Positions 35,001 to 44,489 of a DNA stretch of 64,000 nt are shown one piece after another. Numbering within the stretch: the stretch's first letter is position 1; every line of letters starts with the position of its first letter. Made by a program: the position numbers and the translations under genes. The notes beneath the pieces are model-generated. The model saw only the letters and a program-made list of their open reading frames with translations. It made no database searches and was not told the origin of the DNA. Source of the DNA: Entonaema liquescens (lineage: Eukaryota > Ascomycota > Sordariomycetes > Xylariales > Xylariaceae). The stretch spans positions 186,001 to 250,000 of the forward strand of contig CADCSX010000001.1 of the NCBI GenBank assembly GCA_902805475.1, given 5' to 3'.

Positions 35001-35032
35001 GATACATTAAATTACAAAGCGTACTATTCATT
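32032..35032. other. Long intergenic region, no supported gene
   Basis: No frame with motifs. Visible items are a 24-T run at 34,488-34,511, a TACCTACATACGTAGATAGG motif around 34,015-34,034, and A/C/T-rich stretches near 34,550-34,760 that resemble leader DNA without an obvious gene. Confidence 0.45.
34488..34511 (+). repeat. Poly-T run (24 T)
   Basis: Uninterrupted run of 24 T. It creates spurious poly-Phe and poly-Lys frames on both strands. It could be a retroposon tail or a simple slippage tract; no element is seen attached to it. Confidence 0.8.
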
Positions 35033-35640
35033 AAATACGTTATAATTATAGCGCGTGTTAATTATTAAGTTTTTATTTATTTTATTTAATCGATTAAAAA
35101 TTAATTAAAAATCGATTATTATATTATTATTTTTTATTTTTAAAATATTTAAAATATTTTAATTTATTATTAATTAATTAAAAATTAATTATAAGTTAAT
35201 TTTTAATTAATTAATAATAAATTTAAATTTTAAATTTTAAAAATTTTAAATTAAAATTGGTATATAAAAAAATAAGTTTTATAAAAATTATATTAATAAA
35301 ATAATAAAAAAGAAATTTAATTTAATATGCGTTAATCGAAACGTTTTGCCGTTTTAAGTTAAAAATTAAAATAATACGTTAAAATATAATTAAGTTAATT
35401 TATTTTTAAAAAAAAAACAACTATTATTATTTTTATTATTATTATTATTATTTTTATGTTATTTTAATTATATTTACATTATATTATATACATTTTATTA
35501 TTTTTTTTATTATTTTTTTTATTTTTAATTAATTCCATCGAATAATTAATTAACTTTACATTAACATTTAAGTAGTCGGGATATTTATTTTTATTTTTCG
35601 TTACTCTTTTTTTTATTTTTAAAATTTTTTTTTTTTTACT
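35033..35640. repeat. A+T-rich patch with perfect hairpin
   Basis: About 600 bp of near-pure A+T with residual C/G often in CpG (ACGTT, TCGATT). It contains a perfect 28-bp inverted repeat, 35,161-35,188 and 35,196-35,223, with a 7-nt loop TTATAAG. It is probably a RIP-altered repeat fragment or small transposon; terminal repeats and target duplications could not be defined. Confidence 0.6.
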
Positions 35641-35958
35641 GGTACCAAATACCGTCAATTAATTGTTCGGTACAAAGCCCAAGCGTCTTATCAGCGAAGC
35701 AAGTGCAGTGTGGGTTGGCAGGCAAGCGGGCACTACCCTGTTCCACGCGCCGAGACATTGGATCTGAGGCTTTGACGTATGCTTGCCTTTTATCTGTCGT
35801 ATCAATCTTCGCCGCCGCCACCTACATCTTGAAACTAAGTAGCGACCCCCCGACCGCTACGGGGCTAGCCTGTTACCTTATTTTTTTTTTTCTTTCCTTC
35901 CCTGGAACTTGGACTTGAACCTAAACTGAACCCGAACTTTACGTACTTACGTACACTA
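35641..35958. other. Short normal-composition spacer
   Basis: About 320 bp between the AT-rich patch and the MITE. The frame on either strand (for example 35,703-35,918) has no motifs. Nothing else seen. Confidence 0.4.
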
Positions 35959-36530
35959 CTCGTCAGGATTCCAAACATCCGACTTTTTGCCGGGGCTTCG
36001 CTTTTAAGGTCAAAGACTTTTAAAAAGTAACGATTTTTAAAAAGTAAATTTTAATATAAATTTTTACTAATGTTAACTATATAAATTTAAATATTTTAAT
36101 TAAAATGAATAATGTTATTTATATGTAAAAATTTAATGTTTTAACTTTATATTATGTAATAAAACGTTGATTTAATGCGATTATCGTCACTTTTATTATC
36201 GCTTTTTTTACATTTAAATAATATTTATTAATTTTTAATAAAAATAAATAAAATATATTATAAATAATTAAAAAGTTAATAATTATTATAATATCAAAAC
36301 CGATGCGATTAAAAATGGTTATGTTATATAAAAATTGAAAAGGTTGAAATATTAAAATTATACGTATTAATAATATTTAAAATTCGGGTAATACTTAACA
36401 TTAGGTGTGCATCCCACCTAAATTTAAGTAGCCACAGAAATTACCTTTTAAAAGTTCGTTACCTTTTAAAAGTCCCTGACCTTAGGGGCGAAGCCCCGGG
36501 AAAAGGTCGGATGTTTAGAATCCTGACGAG
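35959..36530. mobile_element. 572-bp MITE with terminal inverted repeats and TA duplication
   Basis: The left end CTCGTCAGGATTCCAAACAT and the right end, read in reverse as CTCGTCAGGATTCTAAACAT, begin ~88-bp terminal inverted repeats. They agree apart from about a dozen mismatches, mostly transitions. Each arm holds a GGGGCTTCGC segment and a doubled CTTTTAAAARGTAACG-type subterminal repeat. The element is flanked by TA on both sides (35,957-35,958 and 36,531-36,532), as for Tc1/mariner insertions. The interior is A+T-rich and encodes nothing, so it is a non-autonomous element. Confidence 0.9.
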
Positions 36531-36532
36531 TA

Positions 36533-37887
36533 ACTTACTACAACAACTTACAACAACGCAATCCATTTTCTTCAAATCGTCCTCTCCCATTTTTTTCATC
36601 AACAGCAACAATCATCTACGGAATCTTGTTACTTAGGTTTGGGGCGCCTGCGCTGACGAGATATTCTTTTTCTTAATCTCCGTATTGTTCGTTGTTGCAA
36701 ACGGGCGCATTGATAACAACTATTATCTCCGCTAAGGCGCGACACCAACAACGCTCGAGCATTTTAAGCGTTTTGAGGCTGTCGTCTACACCCAACCCGA
36801 ACTTTGGTACTCTTTACTGATCTACCAACGGAAAAATCACTTTTTTGTGCGCATCGCATAATTTCATTCAATAGCGACCGAAGAAAAAAAGCTTATGCTT
36901 ACGGCGCTATACTTACTAGTATTAGAATAGGTAAGCCATCATGATTTCATATTTCGTCTCGCCGTCGTCCGTGTTCCGCGTTCGGGCCCGCCGTCTGAAC
37001 TTAAGTTCACTGGCTTCTTTCGCACACACCACAACCACACCATACATACGGCTCCGTCTAGTCCTTTTATTGTCCTCCCGTTCCCATAAATCGGCTTCCA
37101 TTCACACAGCCCTCTATCCCGGGCCAGTGTTAGCAGATCAAACCAGTAAGAGAGATGCTGGGACATGGTGAAAGCTATAGAATGCGCCTTGCCAACCAGT
37201 GAGGCTGGAGTTGAGCTGTCTGTCTATTTACACTTACACATCTAGTCATTCAGTTTGACAATCCACCTCACGACCTAGTCATTCTTTTTTCTTAGTGGCC
37301 AACTTATTTAACTATGTCTTTTATTCATTCCGTCTTTTGTCAAGCGAATTTTCGGGCTCAAACCAAATCAAGACCACCACCACCTTACTGTTTTACATTT
37401 GGTTGTTGTATGGAACCGTGAACCTTGCCACCCTTGGAACCACAAGTGACATATGGGGCGTTCCACACATTTTGGCCTTATCTGTTTCGTCGTGGATCGT
37501 TGGGCTGTCGAGATTGTGGCCCGAACATTTTCTTGTTTACCCGTTTTTCCCCACTCGCGGACCCAGAAGTTCTGCTTCGCGCGAAGGCGAAGCCAGAAGA
37601 GAGGCCAACCAGCCAGACTCATGTCACCGAACTGATGATCGGCTACTTGACTTAACTGAGCTGAGCTGAGCTGGGTCGAATCGCCTTCGTTCCACCTTCG
37701 TCCCCAAAAACGAAAACAAGGAAAAAAAAGACACTGCGAACTCAACTTAATACGATAGATAGAGATTCACTAACAAATACCCGCTTTCTTTTAGGCTTCT
37801 TAATAATCCTCGATTGCGATATCCACTTCGCATATTAATCAACCATCAACCAACTAGACTTCATTACACATTCCGCAAGACGATGCG
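36533..37887. promoter_or_regulatory. Upstream region and long leader of the preg-like cyclin gene
   Basis: No convincing gene. The frame at 37,295-37,669 lacks an ATG start and motifs. A short upstream ATG frame (ATG 37,883, stop 37,898-37,900, five codons) overlaps the proposed start codon at 37,888. Long leaders are common for such regulators. Confidence 0.35.
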
Positions 37888-39460
37888 ATGGCTGCTATAA
37901 TCGGAGATTTTGTATCGGATCACACGCGCCTCCATAATATGATTGCAGCTTCTAGCTTACCTCACGAACACTCGCGATCCCGCGAATCTTCATACCGATC
38001 AGATTCTAGGAACCGACCGCGCGAAACTCCGTCTCAGAAGGGTTACTCCCCCACTATCTCAGCCTCGTCTTACCGACCTTCAGCACCAAGTGCCACCCCT
38101 TCCAAACGATCTTGGGAATCTACAGAAACAGGGACAGAGCAAAATATATCTCATCTACAGGCGGAGCCTCGAGGTTCCCTACGCCACCTGATTCTTCCTC
38201 GCCGAACCCCGCTTCTGCACGCGTAAGAGCACAGAATGCGAGTCCGTCGTCGGAATATATGGCACCGGAGACCGAAACGACTGCATCGGCAGTACCTAAT
38301 AGCTCCACGCCTACACCTACCCAGCAGCAACCATCACCTGATTCCGACTCATACAAGTCTCCCACCCCACGCGTCCATGCTGATAGTACCCCAACACCGC
38401 CGCAAGGACACACTGTTTATGTGCGCGATCTCGCGCATATCCAGAGCCTTGCTCGAGCCGATCTGATGAATGGAGGTAACGGGCCGGGTATATTAAACGA
38501 CCCGCCGCTTCAGGCGATGAAGTATGAGATCAGTCAAATGCCGATAGGTGACATCATTGAGATGGTTGCGGCTCTCTTAACAAAAATCACCACCACAAAC
38601 GATCTTCAGCATGATGCCCTACACAGAAACGCTACCCACCAGCAGACCGCAGCCAGCCATAACAGCGAAGGTACTTCGATGAGCCCTTTAAGCAGTTCAG
38701 TCCTCGCATTCCATGGGAAAAATGTCCCGGCGATTACGATTTTGAGTTATTTGAGTAGAATTCATAAGTACTGCCCGACTACATATGAAGTGTTCCTCAG
38801 TCTTTTAGTCTACTTCGATCGAATGACAGAGCGCGTAAATACTAAGGTGATGGAAGCGGAAGCAGCGCGGAGGCAGTCACAAACCCAACAACCTCTACGA
38901 TCTCCGGCCCCGGTGGCGGAATCGCAGTCTGGCGACAATGCTGACAGGGAGATGCGGGATGATGACAGTGATGGCGACGAAACCGAATCTGATCTTGTTG
39001 GTGATGACCCGGACGAAAAAGGAAGAGAGAAAAGGAGTAGAGAAAAGCGAGCAAGAGCGCCACAGCCACCGCCTGCTTCACCCGCTACTTATTTCGTTGT
39101 CGACAGCTTTAATATTCACCGCCTAATCATTGCTGGTGTCACTTGTGCGAGCAAGTTCTTCTCGGATGTTTTCTACACTAATTCGAGATATGCTAAGGTA
39201 AGTTGCTTCCCCAAATATTTATCAATGTCCTCCAGCTCAGACTCATTGGATATGCGACCCATGCTAATTTGCGCGCCTTTCAGGTCGGTGGCCTCCCATT
39301 AGCTGAACTAAACCATCTCGAGCTGCAATTCCTCCTGCTGAATGATTTCCGACTTGCTGTGCCTGTCGAAGATTTGGAAGCTTATGCTACGATGCTTGTC
39401 GAATTTTATGCTCGAGAGGTAGTCGCACAGCGCTCGCGGCCGGTGAGTGGTGCCGAATAA
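37888..39460 (+). CDS. preg: PHO80-like cyclin (preg type)
   Basis: Proposed exons: 37888-38089, 38161-39197 and 39284-39460, giving 471 residues, close to the ~480 aa of Neurospora PREG. The second intron is firm (GTAAGT...TTTCAG). The first uses a weak GTGCCA donor and is inferred because the ATG-containing N-terminal frame and the main frame differ. The N-terminal ~170 residues are Ser/Pro/Thr-rich. MPIGDIIEMVAALLTKITTTND starts the conserved core. The cyclin box runs from VPAITILSYLSRIHKY through FNIHRLIIAGVTCASKFFSD to LNHLELQFLLLNDFRL, interrupted by an acidic/basic insert (DDDSDGDETES...). Known role: with a Pho85-type kinase it inhibits the phosphate-starvation transcription factor NUC-1/Pho4. 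Residues are from the proposed model. Confidence 0.85.
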
Positions 39461-40718
39461 GCTTATCAGGCGAGCAAATTTGGGATAGGAAATTCTGGGA
39501 CGGCATCAGTGTTGCTAGAGGTACCTTGTTTGGATTACATTTATACCTATTAAACACGTAATCACTCACGATCCTCTATATGCGTTTGCCCCATCTCTAT
39601 GGCTAGGGACCGTTCGAAGAAGCTGGAATATGCAGGATTGTCGAGCCCAAGGGTGGAATAAACCTTGGGACTCTGCCGAATGTAGAGAGAGTAATTGGTC
39701 GTTGTATCGGATTTGCATGGGGGCAAACCCTTGAGAGGGACTTCGATTCACGTGTAAGATGAGTTTTTTTGGGGACCGGTTTATGTGCGCCCCCGTTAGA
39801 GAGGCGGAAACGGAGGGGGTTTGAGTTATTGTCACTCTTATTTGATACCCGGAATAGATTTCCTTCGGGCTTAACTCCCCCTCTGTTCTTACGAAATAAT
39901 TTGAAAACATATCTTTAAAAGTCTCTTGTTCTCTGGTTACACTTGCTGCTTGGTAAAATATTTACGGTATTTGGACACGTGGTGCTGGGTGCTATTCTCT
40001 TTGACTAGATCCATGCCGTAGTCGTGTGCATATCTTCGTCCCGCTTCTCGGGTAAAGATTAGGACTAATAAGCGTATGATTGAGACATGGGACAGGAAAG
40101 GGTATCTTCCGTATCTGAAATTAGATTTCCTCGTTGAACAACAAAGTTGTTCCCTATCTTTAGATAAGGCCCCTTACTTTAAGGGGACCTATATAAGTAA
40201 TGCCATTGTATTATTTGCTCCGAAATCATTTCTCAATTTGTAGCTAGGCATAGAGCAAGTAATAGGAATACCCCCTGACAGCTAACTGGCAATACAGAGA
40301 CCCTGTATACGGTTCCTAGGACCAGGCCCATCCCGTTGTACATACGCAAATCATCCTCATGGTATAAGTGAACAAACATAAAATGTGCCTAAACAGGTAG
40401 CAACTACTAAATACAATCTCAAAGTTAACCCAGTAGACCAAGTTACTATTGTCGTAGTTTAGTTTATTATGGTTTGTATTTTCCGGTCCCTACACAGCCA
40501 ATTCGCTACTGACACGCTATAGTTGTTACATATATGATAGAATCACTATATATATATATATATATAGGTTAGGTAGACAGATTCATGAGAATAATATTCC
40601 ATTAGTACGCCCTTGACAGAGGATCTTGATCAGTAGCTACCTTGAACATCTATCCTCATCCATAAGCTGCAGATATTACTCAACATCAAAATCAACGATC
40701 GCGTTTTCATCCGCCAAC
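39461..40718. other. Intergenic, no supported gene
   Basis: Contains a (TA)n microsatellite near 40,548-40,566, about 150 bp before the next ATG. The minus frame 39,566-39,910 has no motifs and lies in the 3' region of the cyclin gene. Confidence 0.45.
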
Positions 40719-41711
40719 ATGGATCCTATTAACAATGCTATAGAATATTTCCTAGAGGTGGAGAGACAATTGGATGCACAGATAAATATGGAACATGGGT
40801 TTAATAAGCCAGCTCTTTTTTATGTCGAACTCTACCATGACTCATTAATGGACGATCACACGAGGCGTGACTCGGAGCATTTTGGTGGGAGTGTCCCCTA
40901 CACACATGAAAGTTCGCAAATGCGGTGTGTTACATGGCATTTGTATCAAACGTTCGGGAGTCACGTAAGGGATCAATCCAGTTTGCAGTTACTGATACCT
41001 ACAAGGCAACAAACGATGATCGGTCCTCGGGTCGCTCATGTGTACCCCCTTTATGAAGGTATAAAGCCCGTGGACTTCCACTTTCTGGACAACTACCACT
41101 TTCGACAGGTAGAGACTCTAGACCACATACACTGGGAGTCTAACAGCGCGGTTTGGTGGCCGAACGTTATAGTCCGCCTTTCGGAAGTGTACCGCGCCAT
41201 GGTGCAGATGGAGCGGACTGATCCACATGGCATGCATAGGTTCTTTGGGTTCTTCGCCCGGCCATATGTTCGCATGCAAGAGTATTGGATCCTGATCGAC
41301 GAGAAGGTACATTCATGGGCTACGGATGAGGAGGGAGCACGTTCACCGGACGAGCTTGATGAATTGTACGCTAACAACCCGAGTGAGTCGCAGAGAAAGA
41401 TGCTAAGACAGTTGTTTGAGAACACTGTAAGTTTCGATACAGAGGGCAAGACCCTCAGGGACATTGTTCCGGTTAAGAACATTGAGGAATTAGATGCTAC
41501 AGCAAAACGTAGACTTCGTACGGTAGCGTCGTACCTGAGGTTCTGGGGTGATAGCGCCCCGGTGAAGCCTCGACTTGTGCGATATACCCGCCAGGAGGAC
41601 ATGGATTTCGTAGTACCACATACTGTTGATGATATAGTTCATCGATTGGATATCCTAGAGCCTGCTAACCGTATTGGCCCGAGGATGTTCCCTGCCATTG
41701 AACTTCGCTAA
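40719..41711 (+). CDS. Hypothetical protein, 330 aa, no family recognised
   Basis: Single exon; the frame is open to a TTG at 40,626, but the first ATG, in a good CAACATGG context, is at 40,719. The protein is rich in His, Tyr and Trp, has no signal peptide or membrane span, and looks like a compact globular soluble protein. Conspicuous segments are FYVELYHDSLMDDHTRRDSE near the start, VYPLYEGIKPVDFHFLDNYH, and a Trp-rich IHWESNSAVWWPNVIV in the middle. A more charged C-terminal third contains KTLRDIVPVKNIEELD. Codon use and length support a real gene. It is followed at 282 bp by the convergent WSC gene. No function can be assigned. Confidence 0.65.
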   Translation: MDPINNAIEYFLEVERQLDAQINMEHGFNKPALFYVELYHDSLMDDHTRRDSEHFGGSVPYTHESSQMRCVTWHLYQTFGSHVRDQSSLQLLIPTRQQTMIGPRVAHVYPLYEGIKPVDFHFLDNYHFRQVETLDHIHWESNSAVWWPNVIVRLSEVYRAMVQMERTDPHGMHRFFGFFARPYVRMQEYWILIDEKVHSWATDEEGARSPDELDELYANNPSESQRKMLRQLFENTVSFDTEGKTLRDIVPVKNIEELDATAKRRLRTVASYLRFWGDSAPVKPRLVRYTRQEDMDFVVPHTVDDIVHRLDILEPANRIGPRMFPAIELR

Positions 41712-41993
41712 ATAGAGTCGCTCCGTATGTTAAAGCATTTAGGATGGCGAGAAGAAGTCAAGATCCTAGAAACATAATCAGAATCGTATAGATCTCGATA
41801 CTAGGTGATAAGTAACCTTGAGATCATGTACTAGATATTTATAGAAACCACAGTATTAGTAAATAGATTTACTTACACCACTTCTGATAAAATACCCACA
41901 TTGGTTGGTGGTGTATTTGAGGTTCATCTACTTGGAACGCTGATGAAGACCCCTTTCAGTTCATATATCTAACTTAGTTAATATCATACATGT

Positions 41994-44489
41994 CTAGGAC
42001 TTGGTAGCCTTATATATGCTGATTCTTGAACTGCCACCACACCACTCCTTTATGTCGCCTTTACAGGTCATGCTACAATCGCTTTCAGTGGCTTTCGTGG
42101 CTCCGTTGAGAGGTCCATCATTGTTACAATAGCATTCTTGCCCATACTCAACGCCCATGTAAGTATACCCTTTGTCCGCACAGTAGCTTGCGCACTTCTC
42201 AACCGTTAGCGTATTGCTGCTAGTTGAGGAGCTCGTGCCAGATGCGCTCGTTCCTTTACCTAATGCCCTTCCATTCGTCCCTTCTGTATAACAGCCGAGA
42301 TATGCATAACCGCTACCACTTATAGTAGCTAAGTTATGCGTGGGAACGTAGAGTGTGTTATTCCAGACGGACATTCTGGAGCCCCCACCACAGATCTGAG
42401 TCGAATTGCCTTTGCATGCCATCTTACAATCTCCTTCAGCGGAGACGGTTGCGGATGTTTTCGGCGAATTACCGCAGTAGCACTCTGCGCCGTATTCGAC
42501 GCCAAAGAGAGCGTAATTCTTGCCTTGGCAGTACGAAGCACATGAGTCTACTGTCATAGTGTCGCTATAGTAGAAGTCGCTTGCTAACGTACGTCCACCC
42601 GAGGCACTGTCGGTATAGCATCCGAAATAGGTAGCAGTCCCATTCGCTGCTCTTAGCACGCCGTCACCTTTCTGGACTGACTGAGTCTGGCTGGGTTGCG
42701 GCGTGGTAGATTGAGACTGGCTCGGTGAAACTTGAGTAAGACTCCAAACGCTTAACTTGGAACTACCACCACAGAATCCGCGTGAGTCCCCTTTGCATTT
42801 CATGTCGCACTGGCTGCTATCTGCGATGAGAGTGCCTGTGTTTACATTGCCGCAGTAGCATTCTTGCGAATACTCTGTCCCGGCTAACGTGTATCCTTTG
42901 CCTTTGCAATATGATGCACACTTCTCGTTTGTCATCGCAACCGTGTCGAACATGTTATCCTTGCTTAGCGCTCGCTTGTTCCCACCAGGGTCGCTGAAGC
43001 AACCCATGTAAGTCGCGCTGCCGTTGTTGATCGTTGTGGTATCGACTGAAAGTGTTGTCGCGGATTGCGAATAGGAGGTGTCGTTCCAGAGGGCTAAAAG
43101 GTTCGGTGCACCACACCACTCTGTCGCATTCCCGGCACATATCATCTGGGACGTCGCTGAGCAATCTGCTGTAGCTATGTTGCCGAGAGAACTTCCGCAA
43201 TAGCATTCCCTCGAGTACTCGAGACCCGCAAGGGGATAGCCCTGGGACTCGCAGACTGATGTACAATACTCAATGGTCATGTTGTCAGCCGCGATCGAGT
43301 ACCCCTTCAGTGTCCTCGAAGTCCCGCTATCAGATGCGCATCCTGCGAAAGCGAACGTAGTCCCGCCTAGCTTCTGCCCTGTGGAGGGGTTAAACATAGT
43401 ATTAGACCCTTCATTAGCTACAACATTAACCGAGGGTGTATCGTCGGGGCACACGAGCTGGACTGCTCTCTCAGGACCAGGCGTAACTACATTACAGCCA
43501 GGCAGACAGTTCAACATCCCCTTTACCTGCTCGTTGACAATTGGCTTACGCTCTGGGCAGTTGGTGGCATAATAGGGGGTTTGAGACTTGGCTAGCGGCG
43601 GGCACTTTGAGATCTGACCGTTGAAAGAGGCGTCATTAACGCACTGTTCCAAAGCATCAGTAAGAACTTCCGTGTCCCAGCCATTCATGAAGTCACCGTG
43701 AAACCCGAACCCGGTAGGGTCTCCATTTGCGAAAACGAACTGTCCGCCCTCTTCCTTGTTTATGTCATTCACGCCGTAGATAACCTCGAAGAATAGATGG
43801 GCCAGTTGTCTTGGATGCGAAGGCGGGCAGACACCATTATCAATGCCGGACATGTATGCCACATGCGACTGGTCGAGTTGGTAGTCTTGACCATTCCAGC
43901 AAGACGGGAATTGGATCTGGGCGCGGAGACCGTTATCGCAGTCGGTGCGGAATAGATAGTTTTGTTCCGGGATGGTTCCCGAACTATCAAGACATGCGAA
44001 GGATACGCGGTCCGAAACCAGACGCCTCCCATTATTTCCACCACCTGAGTAGGTAAAGGATGTAGTCTCATTCGATCGGAGGTATGGGTCTCCTGATACC
44101 ATCCGGAATCCGGGAGGGAACGGTTCGATATTAGACCGGTTCTCGCCGCGACCAAGGTAGTAGACTACTGTCCCGCCGTTGGGAACTTCCTCAAAGCTCC
44201 CATTAGCATGCTGATAGTAGAGCTGTGGCGTCCAGTAAATAGATTTGTCGTCTTGTATTTCGCACGAGGTGCACTGGGAGGCAATAAGATCTTCGTACGT
44301 GTTCGACAGACCGAAATTGCTTGCACCTGAGACCTTATGGACGTGGGCTGAAACGGCACCGGGGGATACGTTGGGATCTAGGCGGCCCGTCTGGATGAGG
44401 GAACATGACATGCGCCAGTAGGCGTCCGCACCCTGGAAACTGGCCAATGACGCCGCTAACACGCCTAGTAGTACCCTTGAGTTGGCCAT
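41994..44489 (-). CDS. Secreted DUF1996 protein with four WSC domains
   Basis: Single exon, 831 residues; the start is ATG 44489, as the upstream TTG is not needed. The signal peptide is ~1-23 (RVLLGVLAASLASFQGADA). DUF1996 covers ~35-275, with YWRMSC, SAHVHKVSGASNFG and a FHGDFMNGW segment near its end. Four WSC modules follow at ~380-468, 493-583, 620-709 and 728-826. Each starts Gly-Cys and repeats a CASYCxxKGYxxxGxEYxxECYCG core with eight cysteines. A Ser/Thr/Gln-rich linker sits between modules 2 and 3. WSC modules are thought to bind wall carbohydrate. No C-terminal membrane or GPI signal is seen, so it is probably secreted or wall-bound. Domain similarity suggests internal duplication. 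Confidence 0.92.
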   Translation of the reverse strand: MANSRVLLGVLAASLASFQGADAYWRMSCSLIQTGRLDPNVSPGAVSAHVHKVSGASNFGLSNTYEDLIASQCTSCEIQDDKSIYWTPQLYYQHANGSFEEVPNGGTVVYYLGRGENRSNIEPFPPGFRMVSGDPYLRSNETTSFTYSGGGNNGRRLVSDRVSFACLDSSGTIPEQNYLFRTDCDNGLRAQIQFPSCWNGQDYQLDQSHVAYMSGIDNGVCPPSHPRQLAHLFFEVIYGVNDINKEEGGQFVFANGDPTGFGFHGDFMNGWDTEVLTDALEQCVNDASFNGQISKCPPLAKSQTPYYATNCPERKPIVNEQVKGMLNCLPGCNVVTPGPERAVQLVCPDDTPSVNVVANEGSNTMFNPSTGQKLGGTTFAFAGCASDSGTSRTLKGYSIAADNMTIEYCTSVCESQGYPLAGLEYSRECYCGSSLGNIATADCSATSQMICAGNATEWCGAPNLLALWNDTSYSQSATTLSVDTTTINNGSATYMGCFSDPGGNKRALSKDNMFDTVAMTNEKCASYCKGKGYTLAGTEYSQECYCGNVNTGTLIADSSQCDMKCKGDSRGFCGGSSKLSVWSLTQVSPSQSQSTTPQPSQTQSVQKGDGVLRAANGTATYFGCYTDSASGGRTLASDFYYSDTMTVDSCASYCQGKNYALFGVEYGAECYCGNSPKTSATVSAEGDCKMACKGNSTQICGGGSRMSVWNNTLYVPTHNLATISGSGYAYLGCYTEGTNGRALGKGTSASGTSSSTSSNTLTVEKCASYCADKGYTYMGVEYGQECYCNNDGPLNGATKATESDCSMTCKGDIKEWCGGSSRISIYKATKS

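Noticed and set aside
37295..37669. 124-aa plus frame before the cyclin gene
   Set aside because: Starts at a non-ATG codon, overlaps equally open frames on both strands, and lies in a probable leader region.
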